DNA from: Mesorhizobium amorphae
GTDB lineage: Bacteria > Pseudomonadota > Alphaproteobacteria > Rhizobiales > Rhizobiaceae
Assembly: GCF_014843845.1 (NCBI RefSeq)
Contig: NZ_JHQS01000014.1
Location: 1 to 64,000 of the forward strand
Length of the DNA: 64,000 nt
Direction: 5' to 3'
The notes under the pieces were generated by a model. That model did no database searches. It had not been told where the DNA came from and saw only the letters and a list, made by a program, of their open reading frames with translations. Every line of letters starts with the position of its first letter. Within the stretch, counting starts at the first letter, position 1. The translations under genes were made by a program, and so were the position numbers. Below, in pieces: positions 18,601-28,224 of the stretch.

Positions 18601-19506
18601 TTAATCCTGGCCACCATCTGCAGCAGTGCCTGCTCCGACGAGCCGAGCCGCGGCTACAGCTGCCGGCATGTCAATGACCGTGATTGCGCTTTCTGCAAGG
18701 AAACGACGTTCGTTTCTGGTGAGCGTTGCCGCATCGATTACAGCAAAATGGGATCCTTCCGAGCGCTTCATGATCTGTCTGGCGTAGGTGCGCAGCATCT
18801 GATCGTTGAAGCGGCAGCCGACGAAGAAGAAGCCACGGTTGATGCGCCGTTCCTTCACCACGTCAGGGATCGGCGTCTGAATGTCGATTTCGGTTAGGAC
18901 TTCGACATAGTCGGAATCGGCGACGAGGAAATTTGCGGCCGGCCTAACACTGCCATGAGGGGTATAGAGAACCGTCTTTGCCGCTGGCCCCGGGCCGAGT
19001 TCGTTCCCGGACAAGTCGTAGGTTTTCGTCCAAATGTTACCGATTTCGTTCGCCCGCGTAACGCCTTGTATCTCGACGACGTCCGCTCGGCCGGCCTCTG
19101 CGAGGGCGGCTCGCATAGCGCCGTCGTACCAGCTGTCGATGATGAGGGAGAGCGGCAGCTTTGCCAGCCAGGCGTGAAGGACGGTCGGTGCCGCCGGCGC
19201 TGCGAATATCTCGGCCATCCATGCTTGAAGCGTCCGGCGATGCCGGCGCTGTTCGATGAACTGTGCGACCGACCACATATTGGTGCGAATCCTGGAAGGG
19301 GCCGGCGCGCGCGTGTTGAGCGCCGCGGCGACGGCTTCCGGACCATGCGGTACAGGCGTTTCCGCGGAGCTGAGCCGGAGGAGACCCGGACCGAGATATG
19401 GGATCACCGCATCGGCCGCGAGGGCTTCATTCAGCAGGTCAAGGAGCTTTTCGGCAAAACTGTCGCGGAGGACGACGAGGTGGCGCGGGGTCAGGATCGT
19501 TTTCAT
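18601..19506 (-). CDS. SIR2-like domain protein at the end of the nifB operon
   Basis: A 301-residue protein with the SIR2-like fold: an N-terminal nucleotide-binding stretch DAVIPYLGPGLLRLSSAETP, then LPLSLIIDSWYDGAMRAALA, YTPHGSVRPAANFLV, and GFFFVGCRFNDQMLRTYARQ, the usual end of SIR2_2-type domains. Such genes occur in rhizobial nif clusters after nifZ-fixU; the function there is unknown (NAD-related chemistry is only inferred). It lies 41 bp downstream of fixU and is probably co-transcribed from the nifB promoter. Confidence 0.75.
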   Translation of the reverse strand: MKTILTPRHLVVLRDSFAEKLLDLLNEALAADAVIPYLGPGLLRLSSAETPVPHGPEAVAAALNTRAPAPSRIRTNMWSVAQFIEQRRHRRTLQAWMAEIFAAPAAPTVLHAWLAKLPLSLIIDSWYDGAMRAALAEAGRADVVEIQGVTRANEIGNIWTKTYDLSGNELGPGPAAKTVLYTPHGSVRPAANFLVADSDYVEVLTEIDIQTPIPDVVKERRINRGFFFVGCRFNDQMLRTYARQIMKRSEGSHFAVIDAATLTRNERRFLAESAITVIDMPAAVAAARLVGAGTAADGGQD

Positions 19507-19547
19507 GCTCGCTTCCTCTCACTGCCCTGTTATCAACCCGCCCAGCA

Positions 19548-19760
19548 TCAGTCTTGGTCGGAAATCTTCCTGGCCTCGACCGTGATCGGCAGACGCGTAT
19601 CTCGTGGAAGGTCGGGCAGGATGAACCGCCACCCGTTTTTGAGCGTTACGACCCCGCCCCACACGTCTTCGTTCTCGAGCTTGACGATCGGCTCTTCGAG
19701 ATCCTTCTTGGGCACATATGCCGACAAGCCAGCACCGGTCCTGCGAATCATTACTTTCAT
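19548..19760 (-). CDS. fixU: NifT/FixU protein
   Basis: A 70-residue protein, MKVMIRRTGAGLSAYVPKKD through VWGGVVTLKNGWRFILPDLP, matching the full length of the NifT/FixU family. ATG 19760 overlaps the nifZ stop by four bases (ATGA), giving translational coupling. The role is undefined; it is regularly found in nif operons and is often dispensable. Confidence 0.93.
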   Translation of the reverse strand: MKVMIRRTGAGLSAYVPKKDLEEPIVKLENEDVWGGVVTLKNGWRFILPDLPRDTRLPITVEARKISDQD

Positions 19761-20077
19761 CTGGCTGCTCCTCGATTTGCAGTGCTGTCGGCCCTGCAAG
19801 GAACTTCGACTTTGTCGAGACTCATAAGTTCACGCGCTCGCATGCCGACGATCGTGCCGCGATCGACCCATTCGACCGCATAGATGAAGAACTGCTGGAG
19901 AAAGGTGCCAATGTCGCGCACATAACCCTCGTCGCCCTTGCGCACGAGGTTTTCGCCGATGTCCCTGCCAGGATAGGTGCCGTCATTCTTTATGTGTCGC
20001 GTGGCACGGACCCGCTCACCCGGCATAAATCGGGGAGGCTTGCGGATTTCGACCTCCTGTTCGCGTCCAAGCCACAT
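19757..20077 (-). CDS. nifZ: NifZ protein
   Basis: A 106-residue protein from ATG 20077 (GAAGGA upstream). It has the core motifs RFMPGERVRATRHIKNDGTY, GENLVRKGDEGYVRDIGTFL and FFIYAVEWVDRGTIVGMR. NifZ helps mature the P-cluster of the MoFe protein. Upstream in-frame starts to 20251 would run back into fdxN and are not supported. It is followed by fixU with a 4-bp overlap. Confidence 0.94.
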   Translation of the reverse strand: MWLGREQEVEIRKPPRFMPGERVRATRHIKNDGTYPGRDIGENLVRKGDEGYVRDIGTFLQQFFIYAVEWVDRGTIVGMRARELMSLDKVEVPCRADSTANRGAAR

Positions 20078-20169
20078 GGCCGTTCCTTCTTTTCTCGAGG
20101 CTGCAGGTTGTCGGCAAAGGAGTTCCAGGTGCCCTCCGGAGGCGAACCCGGCCGTGTCGCTAGCCGAAT

Positions 20170-20364
20170 TCAGGCAGGAACGCAGGTCTTCGGCACCGGA
20201 CACACCGAGGCGCACTGCTGGGTGTCGAAGCCCTCCTTGCATTCGGTGCACTTGTCCGGATCAATCACGTACCTCTCGCCCTTGAACTTGATCGCGACGG
20301 AGGGACATTCGAACTCGCAGGCGCCGCATTGGGTGCATTGGGATGCGATGATCTTGAAAGCCAT
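20170..20364 (-). CDS. fdxN: FdxN, 2[4Fe-4S] ferredoxin
   Basis: A 64-residue ferredoxin with two cluster motifs, [11 protein letters not shown] and [13 protein letters not shown]...CPVPKTC, the second being the expanded Nif-type loop. It is directly downstream of nifB (32 bp) and belongs to the nifB transcript. FdxN supplies electrons needed for nitrogen fixation, probably for NifB-dependent cofactor synthesis. Confidence 0.96.
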   Translation of the reverse strand: MAFKIIASQCTQCGACEFECPSVAIKFKGERYVIDPDKCTECKEGFDTQQCASVCPVPKTCVPA

Positions 20365-20396
20365 TTTAACTCCTGGTTCGATTGGAATGAGACAGC

Positions 20397-21878
20397 TCAG
20401 GCCGTCGCCGCCAGCGGTTGGATCCCAAACTCGGCGGCGTAAAGCGCGCTGACCGCGGTCTCGATGTAGTCATGGCCATAAGCGTCGGTTGCTCGGATTC
20501 CAGCTTCCGCCAGCTGATCCTTAGGGCAATCTCCGATTTTGGCGCACAGCACGATGTCTATGCCTTCCAACGCGGCGATAACGCCGTCGAGGGTGGCGTT
20601 ATCGCCGCGGCCGCCAAGACAATACTGCTCGACTTTGCGATGCCCGACGAAGCTGATCCCTCTCGGCGAGACTTCATAAACCTGGAATTCCTTCGCATGG
20701 CCGAAGTGTTCGTTGACGCGGCCGCCGCCCCTGGTGGCCACGGCGACGAGAAGGGACTTGCCTGAACCCGCTGCCTTGACCATTCCGATCGCCTCGCTCC
20801 TGGCCGCCACATGATCACGGCGCTCGCTCGCGACCACCTCTTGATAGGCTTCGCGCCTGCTGGGATCGTAGGTGACCTCGCCGGGAATGCTGTCGAGCGC
20901 GAATTCCTGGCCACGATCCTGGCCGAGCAGGCCGACGGCATCGGCCCGGCACTGCCGGCAGTGGCGCATTAACTTGGCGCCGCCTTCCAGACGGTCCTGA
21001 AGGGTCTTCATCTCCATTGCATTTGGGCCGCGCTGCCCGGTCAGGCCGAAGTGGGTACCGTGCGCCGGGTCGGAAATCAGCGGCATGACGTTGTGCAGGA
21101 ACGCGCCGCGCTCCTTGACCCATTTGTTCACCTCGATCAGATGCTCGTCGTTCACGCCGGGGATCATCACCGAATTGATTTTGGTGAGAATGCCGCGCGT
21201 GGTCAGCATCTCCAGGCCCAGCATCTGCCGCTCGTGAAGGATCCGGGCGGCTTCAATGCCGACGTAGCGGCGATGGTCGTAAAAGATCCAAGGATAGATC
21301 TTTGAGCCGACTTCAGGGTCGACCATGTTGATAGTGATCGTCACGTGATCGACATTGATGTCGGCGAGCTCGGCGACATGGTCCGGCAGCGCCAGCCCAT
21401 TGGTGGAGATGCACAGCTTGATGTCGGGGATTTCCCTGGCAACTCGTTCGAACGTTGCCTTTGTCTTTTTCCAGTCGTAACAGGCATCGCCCGGTCCGGC
21501 GATGCCGAGTACGGAAAGCTGCGGCACCTCGTTGGCGACCGCGATCACCTTGCGTAGCGCCTGGTCGGGCGTCAGCTTTTCCGAAACGACCCCAGGCCGG
21601 CTTTCGTTGGCGCAGTCATATTTGCGATTGCAGTAGTTGCACTGGACGTTGCAAGCCGGGGCGACCGCGACGTGCATGCGCGCGAAATAGTGATGCGCTT
21701 CTTCCGAAAAGCAGGGGTGATCCTTGATCTTCTCCCAGACAGCCGGATCCATGTCGTCCGACTTTCCCGACAAGCCGCAGGTTGAAGATGCGCAGCCACC
21801 GGATTTCGCGGTCGCCAGCAACTGGTCGAAGGATGTCGTGCTGGTCAGGCCCTCAAGCGAAATGATCGGTGCGGACAT
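20397..21878 (-). CDS. nifB: FeMo-cofactor synthesis radical SAM protein NifB
   Basis: A 493-residue radical SAM enzyme that fuses two [4Fe-4S] clusters and inserts the central carbide to make NifB-co. The SAM motif [14 protein letters not shown] is clear, and the C-terminal NifX-like domain ([20 protein letters not shown]) is present. ATG 21878 ([10 protein letters not shown]) has GGAG about 8 bp upstream and is preferred to ORF starts further 5'. A sigma-54 promoter and a NifA site lie 39-141 bp upstream. It heads the operon nifB-fdxN-nifZ-fixU-SIR2-like. Confidence 0.97.
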   Translation of the reverse strand: MSAPIISLEGLTSTTSFDQLLATAKSGGCASSTCGLSGKSDDMDPAVWEKIKDHPCFSEEAHHYFARMHVAVAPACNVQCNYCNRKYDCANESRPGVVSEKLTPDQALRKVIAVANEVPQLSVLGIAGPGDACYDWKKTKATFERVAREIPDIKLCISTNGLALPDHVAELADINVDHVTITINMVDPEVGSKIYPWIFYDHRRYVGIEAARILHERQMLGLEMLTTRGILTKINSVMIPGVNDEHLIEVNKWVKERGAFLHNVMPLISDPAHGTHFGLTGQRGPNAMEMKTLQDRLEGGAKLMRHCRQCRADAVGLLGQDRGQEFALDSIPGEVTYDPSRREAYQEVVASERRDHVAARSEAIGMVKAAGSGKSLLVAVATRGGGRVNEHFGHAKEFQVYEVSPRGISFVGHRKVEQYCLGGRGDNATLDGVIAALEGIDIVLCAKIGDCPKDQLAEAGIRATDAYGHDYIETAVSALYAAEFGIQPLAATA

Positions 21879-21916
21879 CGAACGGCTCCGTTGCTGGTAA
21901 CGTCGCAGTTCGAGGC

Positions 21917-21931
21917 GCAAGAGCTATGCCA
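21917..21931 (-). promoter_or_regulatory. Sigma-54 promoter of nifB
   Basis: Minus strand TGGCATAGCTCTTGC: correct GG-N10-GC spacing and TTGC at -12. It ends about 38 bp upstream of the nifB ATG. Confidence 0.85.
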
Positions 21932-22003
21932 GCTCAAAGGGTGGTTTTAGTTCACCAATTGGCTTTCCGTGTCGGATTCTGTCGGTTTGCTCCGGCACAA
22001 TTT

Positions 22004-22019
22004 TGTCCGGCTTCCGACA
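22004..22019 (-). promoter_or_regulatory. NifA upstream activator site of nifB
   Basis: TGTCCGGCTTCCGACA is an exact TGT-N10-ACA NifA site. It is centred about 87 bp upstream of the nifB -24/-12 element, a standard distance for loop-mediated activation. Confidence 0.85.
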
Positions 22020-22114
22020 GTGGACAAGCAAACCGGTCGCGAAGGGCACCGCGTCTTGGGCGCGCAGAATGTGAGGAAGACTACTCCGGCCTGACGTTTG
22101 ACATCATCAGGCGC

Positions 22115-23866
22115 CTAGAATTTCTTCACCTCGATACCATGCCGGCGCAGAGCGTAGCCGACCTGCCGCGGCGTGAGGCCGAGGATACGAGCCGCCTTGG
22201 CTTGAACCCAGCCGGCCTTCTCCATCGCGTCGGTCAGGCGGTCGCGTTCCGTCAGATGCGGGCCTATTGCGGGGCAAGCGGGATCGTTCGGGTAGACGAC
22301 CTTGACGGGCGATACCTCGCCTTCCGGGGCACCGATGCGCCGAACCTGCATCGTGTCACGCTGGGAGAGCTCGTCGATGGCATTGCCGCCATGCGAACGG
22401 TCGGCTCCTTTCCAGAGGAGCGACGAAAGGCATTGGCTGTTCTTGCAGGCGAAATCCGATGGAGTGATCGTCCTCGAACGCGCAAGCGTAGCCGTCCTTT
22501 GCACGCAGTTTTCCAGCTCGCGGACATTGCCAGGGAAATAGCATTGCGAGATCAGATCAAGGGCCGATGGCGCGAAGGCGAGCTCGCGATGGTTCTCCTT
22601 GTTGAATCGGTCGAGGAAGGCGTTCGCAAGGCGTGGAATATCGCCGGCTCGCTCTCTGAGCGGGGGCAGGATAATTGGCACAACATTGATGCGGTAATAT
22701 AGGTCGGCCCTGAACTCCCCATTTACGACGGCCGTCTCGAGATCCTTGTTGGTGGCGCATATGAGCCGGACATCGACCTGAAGCGTTCTCGTGCCGCCCA
22801 CTCGCTCCAGTTCGCCTTCCTGCAGGACGCGCAACAGCTTGGCTTGAAAGGCAGGCGAAATCTCGCCGATTTCATCAAGTAGCAGTGTTCCGCCATTTGC
22901 CAATTCGAATCGGCCGGCGCGCTGGGAGATAGCCCCGGTGAAGGCGCCCTTTTCGTGTCCAAACAGCTCCGATTCCAGAACGCTTTCAGACAGTGCGGCG
23001 CAGTTCAATTTGACGAACGCCTTCTTGCCCCGAGGTGAAAGCTTATGGATGGCCTGGGCAAAGAATTCCTTGCCGGTGCCGCTTTCGCCCCGCAGAAGCA
23101 CGGTGGAATTAGTCCTTGCCACGACCCTTACGGTTTCGAGCACCTGCTTGAGTGTGGGACTTTCTCCGATGATCCCGTCGATTTTGACATGCCGATGCCG
23201 GGCTGGGTCGGTCCTCTCCTCGTCGAGCCATTTCTGCGGTCTGCGTTGCTCCTCGATGAACCGCTGACGATCCATGCTCAGGATGTGATGGAGACGAATG
23301 GTGCGGCCGACAAGGTTGGCGACCATGGTTAGGAAGCGTACATCCTCGTCGCAGGGGGAGCTGGTCTCGCCATCACCGACACGGTCGATCGACAATGTCC
23401 CAATGATCTCGTGTTCAGCCTTTACCGGGATACCGATGAAGGCAATTGGGACGGTGCCGCCGCTCGAAGATGGTTGAAGGTCAGCCTGAAATAGGTCGGA
23501 CTTGCTAACATCCGGTATGACGAGCGGCGCCCCCGTAGCGACGATCTGGTCTATCGCGGCTTGCGGTATGACGCGGCCAATTCCTGATTGAGGTGGGTGG
23601 GCGCTGCCGGCGGATGCGGCAATCTCCGGCTCCACTTTAGCGTCCAGGACGACGATTGCTCCATGACGCATTTGCACAAATGAGGAGAGGGTATTCACGA
23701 CATTCGCAATCGTGATCTCAAGCCGGGTGGGGGCGGTCAGGATCTTCGATATCTCGTAGATTCCCCTGAGCGAGATATCCGCTTCATGATTGGAGTTGAT
23801 CCGTGGTTCAGGCAGGATGTTAAGAGATCCTCCTTCATCGACCCAATTTCGCAGTACGTGAGCCAT
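22115..23866 (-). CDS. nifA: Nitrogen fixation activator NifA (copy 2, canonical)
   Basis: A 583-residue sigma-54 activator: GAF domain (~30-180), AAA+ domain with Walker A GESGTGKE, canonical loop GAFTGA and Walker B LLLDEIGE, the oxygen-linked Cys pair CKNSQC (C-x4-C), a short linker, and a C-terminal Fis-type HTH ending RRHGIEVKKF. It sits in the classical order fixABCX-nifA-nifB. It may be read from the fixA promoter and from a weak sigma-54-like element at 23984. Compared with copy 1 it lacks the 5' fusion and has the normal sigma-54-contact loop. Confidence 0.96.
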   Translation of the reverse strand: MAHVLRNWVDEGGSLNILPEPRINSNHEADISLRGIYEISKILTAPTRLEITIANVVNTLSSFVQMRHGAIVVLDAKVEPEIAASAGSAHPPQSGIGRVIPQAAIDQIVATGAPLVIPDVSKSDLFQADLQPSSSGGTVPIAFIGIPVKAEHEIIGTLSIDRVGDGETSSPCDEDVRFLTMVANLVGRTIRLHHILSMDRQRFIEEQRRPQKWLDEERTDPARHRHVKIDGIIGESPTLKQVLETVRVVARTNSTVLLRGESGTGKEFFAQAIHKLSPRGKKAFVKLNCAALSESVLESELFGHEKGAFTGAISQRAGRFELANGGTLLLDEIGEISPAFQAKLLRVLQEGELERVGGTRTLQVDVRLICATNKDLETAVVNGEFRADLYYRINVVPIILPPLRERAGDIPRLANAFLDRFNKENHRELAFAPSALDLISQCYFPGNVRELENCVQRTATLARSRTITPSDFACKNSQCLSSLLWKGADRSHGGNAIDELSQRDTMQVRRIGAPEGEVSPVKVVYPNDPACPAIGPHLTERDRLTDAMEKAGWVQAKAARILGLTPRQVGYALRRHGIEVKKF

Positions 23867-23983
23867 GCAAACACCTCAGGGGTTGTCGTCCAGGGTGTGC
23901 TCCTCCCAAGCGCCGTTTTGTATTCGAATTCCGAAACTCACACTATTCACTAGCTTCTTTCTAATTTGAGAGGTCATTCTAGC

Positions 23984-23999
23984 AGCGGCTGACGTGCCG
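23984..23999 (-). promoter_or_regulatory. Weak sigma-54-like element upstream of nifA copy 2
   Basis: Minus strand CGGCACGTCAGCCGCT keeps GG-N10-GC and the GGCACG block but lacks TTGC at -12. It is about 118 bp upstream of the ATG. No TGT-N10-ACA site was found beside it. Confidence 0.35.
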
Positions 24000-24049
24000 A
24001 AACTTCAGGTCCAGTACGAACCACGCTTTTGACACGATGCGTGCGCCGG

Positions 24050-24349
24050 TCATCCGAACTTGAACAGGACACCGAAGCCGCCGCGTGGATAGTCCCACTC
24101 GATCTCGCCACTGGTCTCGCACAATATCCGGCAGGTGCCGCACTCCATGCAGCCGTCGGGGGTGATCTCCACTTGACCCTTGTCGTTCAACTCATAGCAT
24201 TTCGCCGGGCAAACGTGGGTCAGCGCGAGCAAGTTCGCGCTTGGCCTCTCGTGCGGTCGCACTTTGATATGCGGACGGCCAGGATCGACCAGGTAGCGGT
24301 TCTGGTAAAGCTTGTCCTCGACACGTGACTTCGTCACTGCGATCGTCAT
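24050..24349 (-). CDS. fixX: Ferredoxin-like protein FixX
   Basis: A 99-residue protein with one [4Fe-4S]-type set, CPAKCYEL and [11 protein letters not shown], and the FixX ending [18 protein letters not shown]. FixX is the Fe-S partner of the FixABCX electron-bifurcating complex that supplies low-potential electrons toward nitrogenase. It is the last gene of fixABCX, 12 bp after fixC. Confidence 0.96.
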   Translation of the reverse strand: MTIAVTKSRVEDKLYQNRYLVDPGRPHIKVRPHERPSANLLALTHVCPAKCYELNDKGQVEITPDGCMECGTCRILCETSGEIEWDYPRGGFGVLFKFG

Positions 24350-24361
24350 CTCGTCTCCCCC

Positions 24362-25675
24362 TCAGCGCCACGCGAATGCCAGGCGGACCGCGTCGCTCAC
24401 CAGCCCCCAACGCGAGCGCGCCTTGATGAAGGCGGCCGTGGTCGCCTTTTCCTTCTCGATCTTCGGCGTGCCGTCGACACGCATGAAGTTCTGCGCGGCT
24501 TGCGACATCAACCGGGGATACGTCGTGAAGAAATTGCAGGAATTGGTGTGGAGCAGGGCCGGCATGTCTTTGTATTTCCTCAAGTCTTTGACCACGAAAG
24601 ACTTGTCCAGCATGGCTTTGTAGAGAGCGAGGTTGCGTTTGGTCATAGGACCGTTGCGGTTCTTGACCTTGACGATTGCCTCAGCCGCGATGCGGCCGGA
24701 GGTCATGGCGAGGTTCGAACCCTCGCGGTGAACGGCGTTGTTCAGTTGCGCGGCATCGCCGACCACGACCCAACCATCGCCGAAGAGCTGCGGAATCGCC
24801 TTGTAGCCGCCTTCGGGAATGAGATGCGCGGCATATTCTTTCACCTCCGCGCCAGCGATCAGCGGCCGGATCGAAGGATGGTTTTTTAATGCATCGAGCA
24901 GGACATAAGGGCTCTCCATCATTGCGGCGAAATCGGAGACGAGGCAACCGATGCCCAGTGAGATCGACTCCTTGTTGGTGTAGAGGAAGCCGAGCCCGGC
25001 CATGCCGCGGGAGGTGGTGCCCACCGCCTCGATCACGCAGCCTTCGTCGCCCTTGAGGCCGAACCGCTGCTCAATGACCTCTTCGGGCAGGAAATGCATT
25101 TCCTTGACGGCGAGCGCCACGGTTTGCGGCTTCGGAATCTCGCGCAGGCCGGCCCGCGTGCCAAGCAGTCCGGACACACCTTCTGCGAGCACGACCACGT
25201 CCGCGAAGATCGCTCCGCCGGCCCGGTCTGTGCGGACGCCGACCACCCTGCCCTTGGCATCACGGACGAGTTCCGTCACGGTCGTCTCGCATAGAACCGT
25301 CGCCCCGGCCTCGCGCGCCTTGCGCGAAAACCATTTGTCGAACTGGGCACGGATGATCGTATAACGGTTGGGCTTCGCCTCATTGAAGTCGTCCGACCGA
25401 TAGTGAATCCCGGTGTGGGACGTATCGTCCATCACCCAAAGCCGCTGTTCAACCAAATGCCGCTCGAGAGGCGCATCATCCCGGAAATCCGGGATGATCT
25501 CCTCCAGCATGTTCGCGTACATGATGGCACCCTGGACATTCTTGGAGCCCGGATATTCACCGCGCTCCAACTGCAGCACATTCAGGCCTTGGCTTGCCAT
25601 GGTGTAAGCAGCTGCGTTCCCGGACATGCCGGCTCCGATGACAATGGCGTCGAATTTTTCCTCGATCATGTCCAT
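24362..25675 (-). CDS. fixC: FixC flavoprotein (ETF-quinone oxidoreductase type)
   Basis: A 437-residue FAD protein starting [20 protein letters not shown] (dinucleotide-binding GxGxxG). [20 protein letters not shown] is the second FAD contact. FixC passes electrons from FixAB flavins toward quinone and FixX. It lies 5 bp downstream of fixB and 12 bp upstream of fixX, consistent with one transcript. Confidence 0.96.
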   Translation of the reverse strand: MDMIEEKFDAIVIGAGMSGNAAAYTMASQGLNVLQLERGEYPGSKNVQGAIMYANMLEEIIPDFRDDAPLERHLVEQRLWVMDDTSHTGIHYRSDDFNEAKPNRYTIIRAQFDKWFSRKAREAGATVLCETTVTELVRDAKGRVVGVRTDRAGGAIFADVVVLAEGVSGLLGTRAGLREIPKPQTVALAVKEMHFLPEEVIEQRFGLKGDEGCVIEAVGTTSRGMAGLGFLYTNKESISLGIGCLVSDFAAMMESPYVLLDALKNHPSIRPLIAGAEVKEYAAHLIPEGGYKAIPQLFGDGWVVVGDAAQLNNAVHREGSNLAMTSGRIAAEAIVKVKNRNGPMTKRNLALYKAMLDKSFVVKDLRKYKDMPALLHTNSCNFFTTYPRLMSQAAQNFMRVDGTPKIEKEKATTAAFIKARSRWGLVSDAVRLAFAWR

Positions 25676-25680
25676 CTCCC

Positions 25681-26790
25681 TTAGCTCGCAAGTTTATCGC
25701 GATTGTGCGGCGACAGCCGCCGGGTGAAGGCTTCCGTCAGTGCGGGCAGGAAGCGGATCGCATCGGTGACGATCCCGAGGTGGGCGAAATCGAAAATCGG
25801 CGCGTTCGGGTCGGCGTTGATGGCCACGATGAGATCGGCCCCCTCGACGCCAACCCGGTGCTGGATCGCACCGGAAATCCCCGCCGCTATGTAAAGCTTC
25901 GGCCGGATGGTCTTGCCAGTTTGGCCGATCTGCCGATCAGCCGACATCCAGCCCTTCTGGACCATCGGGCGAGAACAGCCATATTCGGCGCCGAGCGCTC
26001 GCGCGAGGTTCTTCACAAGCTGCAAGTTTTCCGCCGCCCCAAGACCGAGACCTCCCGCGACCACGACGTTGGCATAGGCGAGATTGGCCGTTGCCGACTG
26101 GCTATCCGGCAGGAAACCGAGGACTTTGGTGACGATCTCGTCCTCGGTTATCGACAGCTTGTGCTGGATGACACGCCCGACCGGCTTATCCGCCCGCTGC
26201 GGCATGGGCATGACCCTCGGTCGCACTGTAGCCATCTGCGGCCGATAGTTGAGCGTATAGATCGTGCATAACAAGGAACCGCCGAAAGTCGGACGGGTCG
26301 CGGCGAGCGAACCGTCGGTATCCACATCGAGTTCGGTGCAGTCGGCCGTGAGCCCTGTCTGCAAAGTCGTCGCCACGGAGCCAGCAAGATCCCTGCCGAG
26401 TGTGGTCGCACCGAGAAGAAGGATCTCGGGTTTGTGGGTAGCGACCAGATCCGTCATCGCCTTAGTGTAAGGCTCGTTCCGATAGTCGGCGAGCAGTGGC
26501 GCCTCGACGATGTAGACAAGGTCGGCGCCATAAGCGAAGGCTTCGGCAATGGCGTTCCCGATGGCCTCTCCAGGCGGGCCGAGCACGACGCCAGCAAGCT
26601 GGACCTCAAGCTTGTCGGCCAGCTTGCGGCCTTCGCCGAGCAGCTCGAATGATACCGAATGGACCTGGCCGCGTTCGAGTTCTATGAACACCCAGACGTG
26701 CCGGTAGTCCTTGAAATGGTCGGGCAGTTCCTTCTTTATGCCGGCACGGCCGGCGGCAGGGCGAGGGGTTTCTCGGTTCACGGTCGACAT
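25681..26790 (-). CDS. fixB: FixB, electron transfer flavoprotein alpha subunit
   Basis: A 369-residue ETF-alpha protein from ATG 26790 (AGGAGCAGATA upstream). [20 protein letters not shown] opens the N-terminal domain; the C-terminal FAD domain shows [40 protein letters not shown] and [20 protein letters not shown]. It forms the bifurcating FixAB unit with FixA. The frame is open further upstream through fixA, but those starts are not credible. Confidence 0.96.
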   Translation of the reverse strand: MSTVNRETPRPAAGRAGIKKELPDHFKDYRHVWVFIELERGQVHSVSFELLGEGRKLADKLEVQLAGVVLGPPGEAIGNAIAEAFAYGADLVYIVEAPLLADYRNEPYTKAMTDLVATHKPEILLLGATTLGRDLAGSVATTLQTGLTADCTELDVDTDGSLAATRPTFGGSLLCTIYTLNYRPQMATVRPRVMPMPQRADKPVGRVIQHKLSITEDEIVTKVLGFLPDSQSATANLAYANVVVAGGLGLGAAENLQLVKNLARALGAEYGCSRPMVQKGWMSADRQIGQTGKTIRPKLYIAAGISGAIQHRVGVEGADLIVAINADPNAPIFDFAHLGIVTDAIRFLPALTEAFTRRLSPHNRDKLAS

Positions 26791-26806
26791 TATCTGCTCC
26801 TGGTCC

Positions 26807-27658
26807 TCATGCGCCGCTGTTGAAGGCGAGCTCATGTTCCAGCGCCGGCTGGCGGGTGAAGATGGCGGCGATGACTTCGTCAGCAATGTCGCGCAATGTC
26901 TTCTCCGCGGTGTCGATTTGCACCGCCTTTTCCGCCCGCGCAGCAGGAGCGAAAACGCGCTTGACGACCGTCGGCGAGCCGCGCAGGCCGCATCTGGTGA
27001 GGTCCTCAATCCCGGCGTCGGCCGCACTCCACTTCAAGACGTTGCTGCGCGCGGCGCACAGGGCGTCCTCGATCGAGCCCCGGCGGATCTCGTTTGTGCC
27101 TTCCAGCATGGTGATGAGGCAAGGTAGCCTGCTCTGCAGCATCTGCGTGCCGCCTTCGGAGCGGCGCTCGACCTTGATCTCGCGAGCAGCGAGATCAATA
27201 GAGGCAATCTTCGCGACATAGGTGAGTTGCAAGAGATCAAGGCGCTTGGCTATGCCGGGCCCGACCTGGGCGGTGTCGCCATCGATCGTCTGCTTCCCGG
27301 TGAAGACAATGTCTGCCGCGCCGAATGTCTCGCCAACCTTCGCGATTGCCTGAGAAAGAGCGAAGGAAGTCGCCAGCGTGTCGGAGCCGGCAAAATAGCG
27401 GTCGGTCAAGAGCACCGCGCGGTCGGCGCCGTAACCGAGCGCCTTGCGCAGCGCGTCCTCTGCCATGGGCGGACCCATAGTGAGCACGGTGACCTCGCCG
27501 CCATAGGTGTCGCGCAATCTGAGTGCTTCTTCGAGTGCGAACAGGTCGTAAGGGTTGATGATGGTCGGCACACCCTGGCGCATGATCGTGTTCGTCACCG
27601 GATGGACCCGTATCTGTGCCGAGTCCGGCACCTGCTTGATGCAGATTACGATGTGCAT
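26807..27658 (-). CDS. fixA: FixA, electron transfer flavoprotein beta subunit
   Basis: A 283-residue ETF-beta protein beginning [20 protein letters not shown], with [37 protein letters not shown] and [20 protein letters not shown]. It is the first gene of fixABCX. A near-perfect sigma-54 promoter 57 bp upstream and a NifA site further up give it its own NifA-dependent start. Confidence 0.97.
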   Translation of the reverse strand: MHIVICIKQVPDSAQIRVHPVTNTIMRQGVPTIINPYDLFALEEALRLRDTYGGEVTVLTMGPPMAEDALRKALGYGADRAVLLTDRYFAGSDTLATSFALSQAIAKVGETFGAADIVFTGKQTIDGDTAQVGPGIAKRLDLLQLTYVAKIASIDLAAREIKVERRSEGGTQMLQSRLPCLITMLEGTNEIRRGSIEDALCAARSNVLKWSAADAGIEDLTRCGLRGSPTVVKRVFAPAARAEKAVQIDTAEKTLRDIADEVIAAIFTRQPALEHELAFNSGA

Positions 27659-27715
27659 TGGCGGTTTCTCCAGGCTCCCATCCGGATGCGGGCTTGGCGG
27701 TTCATCTTCTTGGTT

Positions 27716-27730
27716 GCATCATTCGTGCCA
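27716..27730 (-). promoter_or_regulatory. Sigma-54 promoter of fixABCX
   Basis: Minus strand TGGCACGAATGATGC matches the consensus with one difference at -12 (ATGC for TTGC) and exact spacing. It is 57 bp upstream of the fixA ATG. Confidence 0.88.
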
Positions 27731-27802
27731 ACTGTTTTGCGTGCCCCTATTCCTAGAAATTCGGTTGGTTGCATCTGAGGGCGCCGTCGTGATGACCGGA
27801 TT

Positions 27803-27818
27803 TGTCGGCTTCTCGACA
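27803..27818 (-). promoter_or_regulatory. NifA upstream activator site of fixABCX
   Basis: TGTCGGCTTCTCGACA is an exact TGT-N10-ACA site, centred about 88 bp upstream of the fixA -24/-12 element, in the gap just after nifW. Confidence 0.85.
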
Positions 27819-27843
27819 TTGTCGCGTCGCAACCGTGTCGCGC

Positions 27844-28224
27844 TCATTCCTTTCCGAACCGCTTCAGGACGGAGTCGAACGGGACGAAGTTGCGGTCCGT
27901 CGTGGCAGGTTTGTTCGGATCGTGGTCTTTGAGCACCTTGAAGACCCGGTGCGTGAGCGGCGAGGAAATCGCGAAGTCCTCGTAGGCGCGTTCCAGCGTG
28001 GCGCGCACCCGCGCGGCGATTACCTGGTCGGGCAGACCGGAGAAATCTTCTTCGGCAAGGTATTGGCCCACGCGCTTCATAATATGGAGTCGTGAGACAT
28101 TCAGCACCTTCGGGTCATAGGAGACGCCAAGGACTGCGAAGAATTCCTCCGCAGCCGACAGGCCCTTCAGTCGTGCGAGGATGTCAGTGACGTCGATGGG
28201 GCGGCTGTCAGCGGAACAATTCAT
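27844..28224 (-). CDS. nifW: Nitrogenase-protective protein NifW
   Basis: A 126-residue protein with the NifW signature ILARLKGLSAAEEFFAVLGV, DPKVLNVSRLHIMKRVGQYL and FKVLKDHDPNKP near the C-terminus. NifW protects or matures the MoFe protein. Its start overlaps the nifV 3' end by 17 bp, so it is translated with the nifS-nifV transcript. Confidence 0.95.
   Translation of the reverse strand: MNCSADSRPIDVTDILARLKGLSAAEEFFAVLGVSYDPKVLNVSRLHIMKRVGQYLAEEDFSGLPDQVIAARVRATLERAYEDFAISSPLTHRVFKVLKDHDPNKPATTDRNFVPFDSVLKRFGKE

Noticed and set aside
18955..19827. 290-codon open frame on the plus strand
   Set aside because: Antisense to the SIR2-like gene and fixU, which have family motifs.
21970..22000. 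Additional TGTC repeats upstream of nifB as further NifA sites
   Set aside because: No second TGT-N10-ACA spacing; only the site at 22004-22019 fits.
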